Part shown: positions 1 through 14,589 of the stretch, one piece after another
Layout: every line of letters begins with the position of its first letter
Position numbering within the stretch: the first letter of the stretch is position 1
Source: Nansenia antarctica
Lineage: Eukaryota > Chordata > Actinopteri > Argentiniformes > Microstomatidae
Assembly: GCA_963989245.1 (NCBI GenBank)
Contig: OZ022351.1
Coordinates: forward strand, 23,698,129 to 23,762,128
Direction: 5' to 3'
DNA: 64,000 nt
Made by a program: the position numbers and the translations under genes
The notes under the pieces: generated by a model
Told to the model about the DNA's origin: nothing
Seen by the model: the letters and a program-made list of their open reading frames with translations, nothing else
The model's database searches: none

Positions 1-738
1 CCAACTCCATCGGCATACTTTAACCATACCCGTTACTACGTCCCAACTGGCCCTTATTTGGTGATATTCATAACCCAGCTTCTGGGCATCACACAACCAT
101 CCCATAATAGGCAGCAGGGCTCTGCTTGCCTAATCGCTGCAGAGAGACTTGACTTGGCCGTGGGAGGCCTTTAGGGGGGTCTCACAGAGCTGCTACTGTA
201 GTGTTGTCTCTCAGCCAGGAGTGGTTCTTCTCAATAGAGGGACTCTTCAAACGCACAAATAATACCGTAACAATGTATGCAGCAGTATTAATTTAGAGAC
301 GTTAATGATGATATTTATTCATGATTATTTCACAGACTGCTAAGACCTTTTGAGTATGTTTACATAGTTGCCCAAAGATAACGGCTTATTGGCCATGTGG
401 GTCACACATTTCACAAGGTCCTTATGGAGAATTTAGAGCTGTGGTTTATACTGTATACTTCATACACTCCATGTGGTAGGGACTCCTTACAGGGATAAAC
501 ATAGATTTCAGATATCAGATAACACCTCAACAATCACGGAGGAGGAAACGTTTCATCAATATGAAGGCTGCCAGCCTTGGTCTGACTCTGAATCGATATA
601 TGAATGAACACTGTCTTCATGGATGGGTACTTCGAGCTGTTGATCCGGGGCCCTGTCCCTGTTGGTTACAACAAGAATATGTTGATAAGATACATTGAGA
701 TACAGGTATGATAAATAGACTGGCCGTCACATGCAGTG

Positions 739-742
<4 letters not shown>

Positions 743-785
<43 letters not shown>

Positions 786-786
786 G

Positions 787-821
<35 letters not shown>

Positions 822-848
822 GCCTGCTCGCCAGCCCCCACCCACCCA

Positions 849-891
<43 letters not shown>
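743..891. repeat. Interrupted (CA)n microsatellite
   Basis: Two CA tracts separated by about 30 bp of C-rich sequence (cctgcctgctcgccag...). Both strands give spurious His-Thr or Cys-Val open frames, which are not genes. Confidence 0.95.
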
Positions 892-893
<2 letters not shown>

Positions 894-1298
894 TGCCCTG
901 CTATTCTGAGTAACATGACTCAGGCCAGCTGGCCTACTTGTCCTCCAGCTGACTGCCCAGCCTCAGTGACCAGAGCGCATGTGGGATGCCAGCTGTGCAT
1001 ACCAGGCCAAGCCTACCAGGACCACATCCTGTATGTCCAGCCTGAGAGACATCCACGTGAAAAAACAATTAAAGTATGAATCGAAATTCAATTCAACCGA
1101 TTAATTTACTGAATTAAAAGTGAACCGTCCCCAGCCCTGGTTTGCAGTAACTGTCTGACTCAGTTCTACAGTGTGTGTGTATGGTGTCAGTATCATCAAG
1201 GCTATAAATAGATCCACATAGTTGTAGCCAGACTGGACGTTCCCCATTGTTAGCTCTACAGTTCAGTTAAGTGCAGAACGCCTTGCTCAGCAGCTGTG

Positions 1299-1365
1299 GT
1301 GTGTGTGTGTGTGTGTGTGTATATATACATGTATATATATATGTGTGTGTGTGTGTGTGGGTGTG

Positions 1366-1442
<77 letters not shown>
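1299..1442. repeat. Compound (GT)n/(AT)n microsatellite
   Basis: Alternating blocks of GT and AT/TA repeats over about 140 bp. It is purine-pyrimidine alternating throughout, so left-handed or cruciform structure is possible in principle. Confidence 0.95.
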
Positions 1443-2053
1443 TAAAGGGTATAAAGGAGGTGGGGGATTTACCCCCAGCATAGCCATGTCAAGGCCGGTC
1501 TGGTGCATTACATGGCCTGCCAGATGGATGTGGACAAAGCACTGCCCACAACGATTGTCTCTCTTTCTCTGGCCCCTAAATAGAAGTGCTAGGAAATCAA
1601 GTTCCGACACAATAGGTGGAGAGAGAGAGAGATTAACAAGTTGTTGACTATGTACTTTTCATTGCAGCCCATTATTCAGCCATAGAGCACTAAGGGATAG
1701 ACCAGCTAAGCATTTGCACCAGTGTAAAAAAAATTAGCCTGCTATTTCAGAGAGAATAAAAACCTCAAAGGTAGAATAAAGATTGAGAGAGGGAAAATGT
1801 TCCAGGATGAATGTTTCATGTTTCAGATTTGGGTTTTTTGGTATTTTATTCCCCTCAAAAAAGAAAATCTGTAATTATGCACTGGTGTAGATGCTTAATC
1901 AATATGCGCTTATCAAACTTTTGTAAAACAAACGTAACACAAGTAACATGAACACAGACGAATCCATCAAATCCTGAAACACACAGCACACTGTACAAAA
2001 CTCCACTGGGACAAAAACTCAACATAGAAAACATTCAAAGGTCTTTGAAGGGT

Positions 2054-2059
2054 TTTATT
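2054..2059 (-). terminator. Candidate tubb6 polyadenylation signal
   Basis: AATAAA on the minus strand, about 540 nt past the tubb6 stop codon and beyond the SINE inserted in the 3' UTR. Cleavage would then fall near 2035-2045. Without transcript data the choice among nearby A/T-rich signals is an inference. Confidence 0.45.
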
Positions 2060-2175
2060 TCAACCACTTTTTCTTTTCTTTTTTTTCTTCCAAGACCTCA
2101 GAAAATTCACAGTTTCAAAACAAACAAAGTTGAAGAAAAAACACAATACAGTACAAAACAAAGATATCCTGTCTC

Positions 2176-2585
2176 AAGAAAACACAAGCGGCGCCCCACG
2201 GTGGTGTAGCGGTCTAAGCACTGGCCACTAGTGCATGCTGCCCACCGGGGACTGGGTTCGAATCCCAGCTCGCCAGATCCGGATATGGCTGGGGCACACA
2301 CGGAGAGCGGCATATTGGGCGGCCGCTCCCGAGGGCGGGTATAGGAGTATTTCCGGACAAGGATCCGTCGCGCAACACCGCCCCCTAGGTGCCGGAATAA
2401 CGGTGCTGGGCTCGAGGAGCCAGTCAGCTAGTCTGCCTGGCGGCCTCCTCTGGGACTGCCGGCCACGGGGTCGTGCGGCGGATCCTATGCAATTGGCAGG
2501 GGATAATTGGATGCTAGGTTGGGTTCAATTGGCTACCAAATTGGGTGAAAAAGGGATACAATCTGAAAAAGAAAACACAAGCGGC
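2176..2585 (+). mobile_element. tRNA-derived SINE with 17-bp target-site duplication, in tubb6 3' UTR
   Basis: The body (2193-2568) starts with a tRNA-like head: an A-box-like 'ggtgtagcggtctaagca' followed by a B box 'ggttcgaatcc' near 2253-2263. It ends in a tail containing 'aaattgggtgaaaaaggga'. The 17-bp sequence aagaaaacacaagcggc is present exactly at both sides (2176-2192 and 2569-2585), the mark of LINE-mediated insertion. It lies opposite in strand to tubb6 and begins 27 nt after the stop codon, so it should form most of the transcript's 3' UTR. The intact duplication suggests a fairly recent insertion. Confidence 0.85.
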
Positions 2586-2595
2586 ACCATTCTCC

Positions 2596-6042
<3,447 letters not shown>

Positions 6043-8572
6043 TTTGATCAGTGGGAGGTTGACCTGGCCTGTGCTTGCGGCGGGTGTGTCTCAGAGCAGT
6101 GTGACCAGGAGCAGAGGGACATTCCTCTCCCCTCCAGGCGCGTCAGACAGACACGCCCCGACACAGACGCACCAGACAGCTGGATCCCGTCAGGCCGTCA
6201 GTTACTTTACTTACCACCTGGCAAATAATCTATAAACGGTTGAAGTTATGTATTTTGAATTAGATCGGGCTGTTGGGGACTGGATATATTCATAGAAGGA
6301 TGCTGGGGAATACATCAGATTGATATTTTAAGCCTGCCGGGGGAACTGCACGTGTAGTTGCGCGCAGAAGTCGACACCTCTCCGGTTTACCGACAGGAGG
6401 AAGGCTTGAACAGATACACGTGGAAATAGTTTATACCTGGATCATTTAAAAAAAAAAAATTTAAAAAAAATTATGTATCAAGACAATTCACAACTTTAGC
6501 CATTGCTTTAGTTTTGTTGTAGTCAAATAGTTTTTACCCTGTACACATTCCACTTCCACTGCTTTAACAGGTTTTAGCGGAGGTGCTTTGGAATCACGCT
6601 CTCCGGATGATGGAGCCCTGCCTGTAACTTAGCCCAGATACATACAGCCCACGTACAGTTCACGTCTGTGGCATCCATGCGAATTGCAGTTCGTCATATA
6701 CACAGCGTGACGTTAGAATTATAAGGTTCTATCTCCATTTTTGTCAATTTTGTTTTTAACATAATCTGATCCATTAGGTGTTTATTAATGCCTGTGTGGT
6801 GTTATTTTTAAAATGTTGACATTTTTGAGTTAGTAATTCATAAAATACAAAGGTTCCATCTCACAGAACATAATGGAATGTAAAAACTTTGACGCTCAAT
6901 ATCTCTGAACTACCCTAAACGGAGATAGAACCTTATCATTCTAAGCTCACGAGTTTACGTCTGTGGCATCCATGCGAATTGCAGTTCGTCATATACACAG
7001 TCTATCATATGCAGGTTACAGGACCGTTATCCGAGAGACCAATGACAGGATATCCATCCCAACAGGCAGGGAAGGAGAATGATGTGTACAGAATCGACCT
7101 ATGGCATTACTCAACACTCAAAACATAAACCACTTCCAACTGGTGTGCACTGTAAACCATTGGTGGTGTAGCCAGTTGCTGCTTTAAGTTGAAAGGTTTG
7201 ATAAATGGTAAAAAGCCAATTCAGTGCCAATACAATCTAAATCTCAGAGTTTAGTTGGAATTCATCGATCTTTGGCCCTACTACATGGCCAACTGAGATA
7301 AGTCTGAGAGAGTATACAGTATATCATAACTGTACAGCAAACAATGAAATCACGCCACCAACTGTTTAGAACAAATTCTTTATTTATAGATTTGACAGGG
7401 AAAACATTCAATGACATTGTTTTATTTCTGAACATGATAAAATGTTGACTTCTTTATTTTTTATATATTAAAGTGCAGAGTTAAAACAATTATATTGCTC
7501 CACATCTTCCTCATACCAACCACAAATCAACCCCTACCCCCATGATTCTCCTGTAGATCCTAGAGGACAGAATAGGTGCAGGAAATATTGTAGTTGCCAG
7601 ATTGGGCAGGTGTAATTTGCCATATTGCTATCCAATACACCCATATACACTACCTAGGGAGTAGGAGCTCAGTGTTGATTTGGGATTCAGCACAAGCGAC
7701 TCAAAGCAACATTTCAGACATGCTTTGCCAATCCACTCACTTCCTCCCCCCCGCCCCACAGTTAAAAGCTGACACAATAAGGACGTTGACAGAAAGGAAA
7801 AGAACAATACAAAAAAAACATCCTGGTCTAAAAACTAAATCAGAATTTGACCAAAGAAAACGATTGTATAAAACAGCCTTTAAAAGAAGACCTTGGTCTG
7901 GATAATGGGTCCAATTAGCCCAACCGCTCCCTAGAGGTTAATGTCGATGCTGTCTTTTGGGTCACCTCTAAGGTTCGACCGTAGCGAATGTTCAGTGTCA
8001 TACATCCATTATGCCCTATAGAGTTAGCAGGCACCTAAGATTAAACAGAAAAAGTCATGAAATACAATTTTCGAATTGGGTCATGCTGCTTTCATGTTAC
8101 TTCCATAAGTGTTAAACAGAGTTCAGCCAATCAGGTTTCTCAATATATAAGTATGAATACTGAACAAGTCAGCGTCACACATTTTTATACTTATCTATTC
8201 TAGCCGTCTTTTATGATTGGCTGCATGCTGTGCAGACCTAACACGTATGGAAACAACACAGAAGAAGCATGACCCACTTTGAAAATCCTGTTTTATGAAG
8301 ACATTTGGCATATTGACAAAAAAAAATACAGCTCAAGACTTCGATAGGTAGTAAAGAGGAAACCGACACTGGTAGAGCCTTAATGGAACATATTAGAACC
8401 TGAATGAAGCATGTTTAAGGTGCCTGCTAAATGGAGGACAGAGTGGATGTACAAGCCTTAACATCAGCTGTGGTTGGACGATAGAGGGACTCACAAGAGA
8501 CAGTATAAACAGTGACCTCTAACGGCCAGTCAGGTTAAGGTTCTGTCCGGGAAAACAGCCAAAGGCCAAGGC
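6043..8572. other. tubb6 upstream region and cidea 3' UTR
   Basis: Between the tubb6 start and the cidea stop. The first part (6043 to about 6650) should hold the tubb6 promoter and 5' UTR on the minus strand; I see no confident TATA box. A miniature element lies at 6706-6951. The part from about 7380 to 8572 likely holds the cidea 3' UTR: minus-strand AATAAA motifs occur at 7381-7386 and nearby. No other coding gene is supported. Confidence 0.5.
6706..6951. mobile_element. Miniature inverted-repeat element, family A, copy 1
   Basis: A 246-bp element whose ends are imperfect inverted repeats of about 32 bp: left end cgtgacgttagaattataag, right end (reverse complement) cgtgagcttagaatgataag, both continuing into ggttctatctcc. 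It has no coding capacity. Four copies are in the window (6706-6951, 11702-11937 inverted, 12173-12420, 53894-54143). This copy alone lies between two 49-bp direct repeats (see findings). The superfamily is not recognised and no consistent target-site duplication is visible. Confidence 0.85.
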
Positions 8573-11500
8573 CTAGTAGTCATCCCTGATGTACTGTAGC
8601 ATATATGAGGATACGCACAGAAGTAACTGGCCAGCAACTCCAATCACACGCGTCAGGCAATGCAGAAGAGACCTACAAGGTGGAGGGTGGGGTGGATGAA
8701 TATTTACTGTTACAACTGGTGTGGAATTCTGCAGTCATTGATTATGTATAAACTGATGGTCAACATTAAAGAGATGCTGTGGAAATTCTAGCGAATACAT
8801 CACTATTTTCTTTCTTTTCTTTCTTTATTTTACCTACCATTTTGGGCTCGAAATGGAGCTATAGCCTCTACATCATATTGATCAGTCACTTACCTGATAT
8901 GGCTGTGAAATCGTCAAATGTAATGCCTAACTTTTCCTAAAGCAATTTCCTGTTTGAGTATTCTATAGAGTGAAAAAAGCACCATCCGCACACTCAAAAC
9001 TGTGCAAAAATCATTCATTTATTGCAAGATTTTGGCAAGAATGGCTTTTATCTCATTATCTCTTGACCCATGGCTTGTGACTTTATGGTGTGCCTGTTCA
9101 AAACCCTTTTCACACATGAATCTCCCATTTGAGATATCGGTAGTAGCTGACCAATTACACTCAATGGTGTCACTGCAACAGTGATTGGCAAGGGTAGTGG
9201 TATACTCACTTCAACATATGCTTGGCTCTTTGGCATTTGATGTCGTAGGACAGCGTATAGATGTCATGAAGCTTTGCCTTGATGGTCAAGCAACCAATGA
9301 ATTCTTTGGGGTTCTGCTTGTAAAGATCAACACTCAACTTGGCTATTCCAATCTTGGGAGAATCCTTCCTGAAACTTGAAGAGAGAATCTGTGCAGAAAT
9401 GGACAAGGGACCATGTCAGAGTAGGTCCATGGTGACCACAATCATGGTTGTAAAACCAGAGGGTAGGGAATAGCAAGCAGCATAGCTACTAGGTAGCAGA
9501 AAATACACAAATAGACATTTGACAGTGTCACCAGGGTATTGCATCGACGTTGCTAAAGAAAAATCCAGGCTTATTTAGACAAGTCCCGTGAGACTTATCA
9601 AAATGAGCCTCGGCTTTTCGATAAGTCTCGCGGGGTTTACCCAAATAAGCCTAGATTTTTCTCTAGCGACGTTGATGGAATACCCTCCAGCTTGTGGCAA
9701 AAGAAGATAAATTGCACATCACAAATGGAGCATTTTATCTGATGCATTGCTGTACCCCTGAAAGGAACTAGTAAAGTTCTAGAAGACTTCGAGTTCTAGA
9801 CTACGGTACCTTGTTCTGGGTCCACGCCTCTCCCTTCCCCAGAACCATGAGTGGTGTGTTGGTGGGCAGGGACTGGAAGAAGGCCTCAGAGTCCACCACA
9901 GTCCCATCCTCCTCCAAGACCAGGGTCAGGGCCTGACACGTCAACAGGAATGCACTGGCCACCTGGGCAGGAGAAGTTGAATTACATTGACACAGCCTGG
10001 CTTGAGAAGGACAACTACATTTCCCACTCAATCAATGTGGTGTAACGTGTTGGGCAAGAGAAGGAGAATTACATTGTATTACAAACATTATTGTTTCAAT
10101 GAGGAGAGTATTTGTATATGGATGAAATGTCTGGTCTGACATTTTTCATTCATTTATTATATTTACACACAACAGTTTCACCATTGAATCACTATTTTGT
10201 ATTAAATATAAAATACAAGTTACCACAACGTTCAGATGTAACGAGCATCTTGCACCACAGCGTTCAGATGTAATGAGCATCTTGCACCACAGCGCCACCT
10301 GGTGGTGTGTTCTCACTGCGCTCCCTGTCCTATCTTTCTGCTGTATGGCAGTGGACAACTCTACCCCATTATTGCTATGGGAACGTGAGCGTGATTGGCG
10401 TAAGCAGGGAAAAATTACATTAAGCAGAAATGTTTCTGGCCAATGAATTCTGCCTAGCAAGGTGAAAAAAATATTAAACGCTAATGACGTTAACATGGCC
10501 TGACCTGACAGGAAATAATCACATATATGCACCATTTAGCTGGCGCTTTTATCCAAAGCTATACGTACATTGCAGTGAGTGCATACATTTTTCAGTGTAT
10601 ATGGTCTTAACCCTAACCCTATGGTCCCAGCTGGAAACCTCTCTTGCCTTACCTTGTCCAGAAGGTCACTAATGGAGGTTGCCATGAGGCACTTCATCTG
10701 CCTTCCACTATGGGTGCACACCTTGAAGGGGCGGGATTGGCGTGGCATGATGCACTGTGTGATTGTTGTCTGCAGGGAGAGGGCTGACCTGCAGGGATGA
10801 TCAACATCTTCAGTGTAGAACAACAGGCTTGTTTGGACAAGACGTTTATAACAAAAAGGTGAAAAGAATGCAAGTGGAACACTCCACAGACCAAGCACTG
10901 TCTTCAAATGTTGCCAATGGTCTAAATATTGACAAGAACATTTTTAGAAATGGTCCTTGGTAAAAACAGGCTGTTCTCCCAGCTAAGCAGCTATTCAAGG
11001 TTTGAGTTTCATGCCCAATCACGTGTGATAATGAGACTAAAATCTGTTGCTGCCAATTGTGGGTTCCTTCACATTTTTATTAGAGGCAAGGGTTAAAGTA
11101 TAGTATCGACATTCAGTGCATATTGAATATAGGCTACAATAACAGTATATTAACGCCTACAAAGCGGGCTCCAAACCACTTTTCTCAGGGGTGTGTGTAT
11201 ACATCCCTGAAAACATTTAAAATCAGCATCTCTACATTTCTGGCAGCCATTTCATTCCAGTGTCTGTTGAATTCCAACACAGGCACACCTCATTATACTT
11301 AGTGAGGTACTGATTAGGTGATCACCAGAACCAAACCTTATTTAACAAGGAAAAGTATTAAAAACCACTGCTGTGGTCATCACTATCCTCTTGCATCCTT
11401 TCTTGGATGGCAAAAACAGTGCTAGTCGTAATTGGAATAAAAATACTGACCATGCCAAAACAGTTGAAACGAGTGAGGAAAAGAACTGTTAAGCAACACT

Positions 11501-12543
11501 CACTTATCAATTTAAGATTATGCGCAATCAATCTCTCAAATACCATCATGATTTGTATCCCAGTTTACAAGTCATATAGAGCCCGTTTCAGCTACACGTC
11601 AAGAAAACATTAATGATTGGTAATGAAAAATAACACAAGCCCCCCACAATGAAGGCTTTGCTGCTTGACGCGGTCAGAGGTAACTGCGGTTCTCCACAGT
11701 GGGTGATCTTAGAATGATAAGGTTCTATCTCCGTTTAGGGCAGTTCAGAGATATTGAGCGTCAAAGTTTTTACATTCCATTATGTTTTGTGAGATGGAAC
11801 CTTTGTATTTTATGAATTACTAACTCAAAAATGTCAACATAAAAAATAAAATAAAAACACAGGCATTAATAAACACCTAATGGATCAGATTATGTAAAAA
11901 AAAACTCAATTTTGAACCTTATAATTCCAACGTCACGAGTGCCTTTCTCTAAAGCAGTGGTTCTCAACCCTCTCCTCGGGGACCCCCAGGCGCTCCACAT
12001 GTTTGATCTATTCCACCACCAGCACACCTGATTCAACTTGGTTAGTTGGAACAGATAAAACATGTGGAGAGGCTGGGGGTCCCCGAGGAGAGGTTTGAGA
12101 ACCACTGCTCTAAAGTGAATGAGCCTCGATCTCCCAACTCTCCAAAATCTCAGGCAGCCTCAATTAAGAAGTCGTGACGTTAGAATTATAAGGTTCTATC
12201 TCCATTTTTGTCCAAATTGAGTTTTTTACATAATCTGATCCATTAGGTGTTTATTAATGCCTGTGTGGTGTTATTTTAAAAATGTTGACATTTTTGAGTT
12301 AGTAATTCATAAAATACAAAGGTTCCATCTCACAAAACATAATGGAATGTAAAAACTTTGACGCTCAATATCTCTGAACTACCCTAAACGGAGATAGAAC
12401 CTTATCATTCTAAGCTCACGACTAATTGAAAAACCAATACAATTAGTGACACCTGCGCACCGTCTCCACGCTTACCTCACCAGTGCCTCGGGGAGAAGTG
12501 TTTTCGCATATTCCATACTTGACTGAATAGAAATCAGCGCCAT
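8573..12543 (-). CDS. cidea: Cell death-inducing DFFA-like effector (CIDEA-type)
   Basis: Coding exons on the minus strand: 12543-12476, 10788-10653, 9962-9810, 9388-9210 and 8672-8573, total 636 nt, giving 211 aa (human CIDEA has 219). CIDE proteins sit on lipid droplets and promote droplet fusion and lipid storage. Seen: a CIDE-N domain (about residues 38-115; RPFKVCTHSGRQMKCLMATS, then LTLVLEEDGTVVDSEAFFQS) and a CIDE-C domain (about 125-205; KLSVDLYKQNPKEFIGCL, YTLSYDIKC), ending in a hydrophobic GVAGQLLLCVSSYMLQYI stretch. Junctions are GT-AG and the phases agree throughout. The first exon is the least certain: it can start at MALISIQSS or at the internal MEYAKTLLPEALV, which resembles the family start better and would give 202 aa. 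CIDEA rather than CIDEC is inferred from sequence and from adjacency to tubb6, as in human 18p11. Confidence 0.9.
9533..9686. mobile_element. Miniature inverted-repeat element in cidea intron
   Basis: About 154 bp folding nearly end to end: left end agggtattgcatcgacgttg, right end as reverse complement agggtattccatcaacgtcg, with inner arms 'aggcttattt' and 'aaataagcct' also paired. It is non-coding and lies between the third and fourth coding exons of cidea. The superfamily is not recognised. Confidence 0.75.
11702..11937. mobile_element. Miniature inverted-repeat element, family A, copy 2 (inverted)
   Basis: Same family as 6706-6951 but in the opposite orientation, in the first intron of cidea. 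It faces the copy at 12173-12420 across about 235 bp, so the two could pair over roughly 240 bp in RNA or single-stranded DNA. Confidence 0.85.
11947..12115. mobile_element. hAT-type miniature element with 8-bp target-site duplication
   Basis: Element 11955-12107 begins cagtggttctcaa and ends ttgagaaccactg; the inverted repeats extend inward (cctctcctcggggaccccca). The 8-bp CTCTAAAG is present exactly on both sides (11947-11954 and 12108-12115), as expected for hAT transposition. It is non-coding, 153 bp, inside cidea intron 1 between the two family A copies. Confidence 0.9.
12173..12420. mobile_element. Miniature inverted-repeat element, family A, copy 3
   Basis: A 248-bp copy in the same orientation as 6706-6951. 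It ends only about 55 bp from the splice donor of the first cidea coding exon (12476). Confidence 0.85.
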
Positions 12544-12920
12544 TCTGCAGGAACAATCAATGCAGAGCTTATTCGTGGTGCGGTAGGCTAAAATGTTCCC
12601 TAATTCTCCCCAATTTCAACGAGGTCTGAAGTCAGATCGACAGGTCCGATGTGCTTCTTCCGACCACACCGCTCACTTCGGCACTGCCCAGCAAACGTCT
12701 GACCGGGCTCCTTTGGCCCTATTTGTCCTTGAGCGGAGTGATCAGTCTGCGACAGCGCCTGGCCTTCACTAGGCCTAGGCTAAGTTCTGGGGCTTCAGCC
12801 CCCAAGCATTTTGGTTTCAGCCCCGAATCTTTAGATTTAGTTTTTACTAGACACAGAGAGCAACACATTGTTTTCATTCAAGCTTTATTTTGGCAGTGTC
12901 TCAAAGTGTCTGGCATGGGA

Positions 12921-12990
12921 GGCCAGGGGAGGCCAGGGGAGGCCAGGGGAGGCCAGGGGAGGCCAGGGGAGGCCAGGGGAGGCCAGGGGA
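12921..12990. repeat. Tandem repeat, 10-bp unit ggccagggga
   Basis: Seven exact head-to-tail copies, followed by degenerate G-rich sequence to about 13043. It lies upstream of the cidea start on the cidea side of the array region. The flanking sequence 12544-12920 shows no gene. Confidence 0.95.
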
Positions 12991-13136
12991 GGGATGAGGC
13001 CAGTGGAGGGGGGAGGGATGAGAGGCCAGGGGAGGGGGGAGGGGTTATTATTATAGATACATCTCTTCTCCATGGAGGTAAAGTATCTTTGAGTACTAAG
13101 AAATGCACTATACAAAATATGATTTATGATTATGAT

Positions 13137-13162
13137 GATTATTATTATTATTATTATTATAT
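13137..13162. repeat. (ATT)n microsatellite
   Basis: Short trinucleotide run in an A/T-rich stretch (13110-13300) with no coding signal. Confidence 0.85.
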
Positions 13163-13544
13163 ACAAATACATGATATAATAAATATATATAATCAATTAT
13201 ATACAAATAAATAAAGGTTATTAATTTATACTGATATTGAAACAGAACATCAAGGATTTCTTTACATTTTACTGATGCAACAAATAACAATTGACAATGA
13301 TGTCACAAAAGAGAACTTAGTAACTGGGGTTCCGAATTCCGGTTTCAAGTGTCTCCTGAACATCCCTCTTCCATTCTGCATTTCATCTGACTGATATCTA
13401 CATTGTGTGTGCTACAGAGCTTATTCTATATATTAGTATATTAAGTATTGTTTCCAGTTTTATTTGACACTTTTGTTTGACACGCTGTTTGAGAGCTAAC
13501 ATCATCAGACATTAATTCCAGCGTGCCTAGTTAGACGGGGTCTG

Positions 13545-13618
13545 CTTATGAGTGTGGGCAGCATCATCTACGACAACCTCAACCAGCCTGCTCCATCATT
13601 CTGCATCCCAAAGGCAAG
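13545..13618 (+). pseudogene. Fragment of poly(A)-binding-protein linker
   Basis: The stretch 'caaccagcctgctccatcattctgcatcccaaaggca' is close to the linker coding sequence of the array units at 18885-18945 (which reads NPNQPAALPFCIPKA). It is an isolated piece about 1.6 kb ahead of the array, so it looks like an outlying or older remnant of the same duplication. Confidence 0.5.
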
Positions 13619-13683
13619 GTGCCCTTTTATATTCTTCCTGTAAAGCGCATTGTAATGCATTGTAAAGCCACTGAAAAGCCATT

Positions 13684-13956
13684 GATGATATTATGGAATA
13701 TATTACGGTGGAAATAACTGTGGAAAGAATGAAAAACTTAATTGTAAGCTGTGTTTACAGAAAACCAGGATCTAACATGGATACATTCATGATTAACATG
13801 GAAAGGTTATTTTCCTCTTCAAAACAAAAGATTAGCTATGTCTGTGGGGATTTTAACATCGACCTGTTGAATCCACACAAACATGAGAAAACAGACAAAT
13901 TAATTGAAACAATGTATAGTTTGAGCCTTTTCCAAACCAAGCAGGATAACATCTGA
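13684..13956 (+). pseudogene. LINE endonuclease-domain fragment
   Basis: An open frame reading SCVYRKPGSNMDTF followed by VCGDFNIDLL, which is the conserved core of the apurinic-type endonuclease of L2/CR1/Rex-like non-LTR retrotransposons. The frame ends at 13956. Further pieces of the same kind of element follow at 14590-14825 and 14873-15186. The element is broken by insertions and deletions and is not autonomous. Confidence 0.75.
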
Positions 13957-14039
13957 GTGTGCCTCCCTAATCAATAATATATTTACAAACAATTTGGAAA
14001 GTAAGGCGATAGGTGGATTATTAATCAATGATATTAGCA

Positions 14040-14160
14040 ATCACTTACTTAAGCAATATCACACGAGAGGGAGTGTGTATGCGGCCTCGTACCTACGACC
14101 GAATCACAGCCGTGCTGATATTCAGTATAACAGCACGACCTCGAGTGTGATATTGCTTTT
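14040..14160. repeat. Inverted repeat around 'gcaatatcacac'
   Basis: 'ttaagcaatatcacacgag' near 14050 and 'cgagtgtgatattgctttta' near 14141 form arms of a roughly 105-bp stem-loop. It interrupts the LINE remains and is probably another small non-autonomous transposon. The family is not recognised. Confidence 0.5.
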
Positions 14161-14352
14161 ATACAACAGTTCTACAGCGCGAATTATTAGTTAACAGTAA
14201 TAAGCGACAACAGATTATGATTTGTTTGTTTATTTAATCATAAAAATAAACAACAAATAGTTCCGCAACTGAACTTCAAATGGACTGTTGCCTAGTAACC
14301 TGAACACAAACATGTAATTAACGGTAATTTAGTAGAACATCTGTGCGGCGGA

Positions 14353-14468
14353 GTGATACACACTGGCGGACTCTGGTGCGCCCACGGATGAAAACGTCGC
14401 GCTAAAGTGCCCTTTTTTTCTTTTCGCCCCTGCCCTTCAAACAGCCTGAGTCCGCCACTGGTGATACA
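14353..14468. mobile_element. hAT-type miniature element, 100 bp, with 8-bp target-site duplication
   Basis: The element 14361-14460 begins cactggcggactc and ends gagtccgccactg. GTGATACA flanks it on both sides (14353-14360 and 14461-14468). The 8-bp duplication points to the hAT superfamily. Non-coding. Confidence 0.8.
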
Positions 14469-14589
14469 TAGTTAAAAGTCCCAGTGCTGTTATACTGTAT
14501 ATCGTAACTCATGGAATGCCTCTTGTCCAATCAAATTACTTGGTCGGAACTAACTGTTGTATAACTGTCTTTACGGTATATGAGAGTAA

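Larger units (their letters stand above)
1..2053. other. Region downstream of tubb6, no gene seen
   Basis: No coding gene is supported here. The stretch holds two large microsatellites (listed separately), a short GA run near 1620 and otherwise unremarkable A/T-rich sequence. The open frames across the CA and GT tracts are repeat translations without protein character. Confidence 0.6.

Noticed and set aside
708..1079. Open frame of 123 codons through a CA repeat
   Set aside because: Translation of a microsatellite (His-Thr repeats) with no splice or protein context. The same applies to frames over 1271-1650, 22825-23362, 24503-24817, 37772-38244, 48496-49072 and 56294-56884.
2193..2285. Possible tRNA gene
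   Set aside because: The A and B boxes are present, but the region continues into a SINE body and tail with target-site duplications, and no clean cloverleaf is evident. The same reasoning applies to 34636-34720 and 21640-21715.
10607..10620. Telomere-like 'ttaaccctaaccct' (also 39983-39999)
   Set aside because: Only two to three units, far below what would indicate an interstitial telomeric array.
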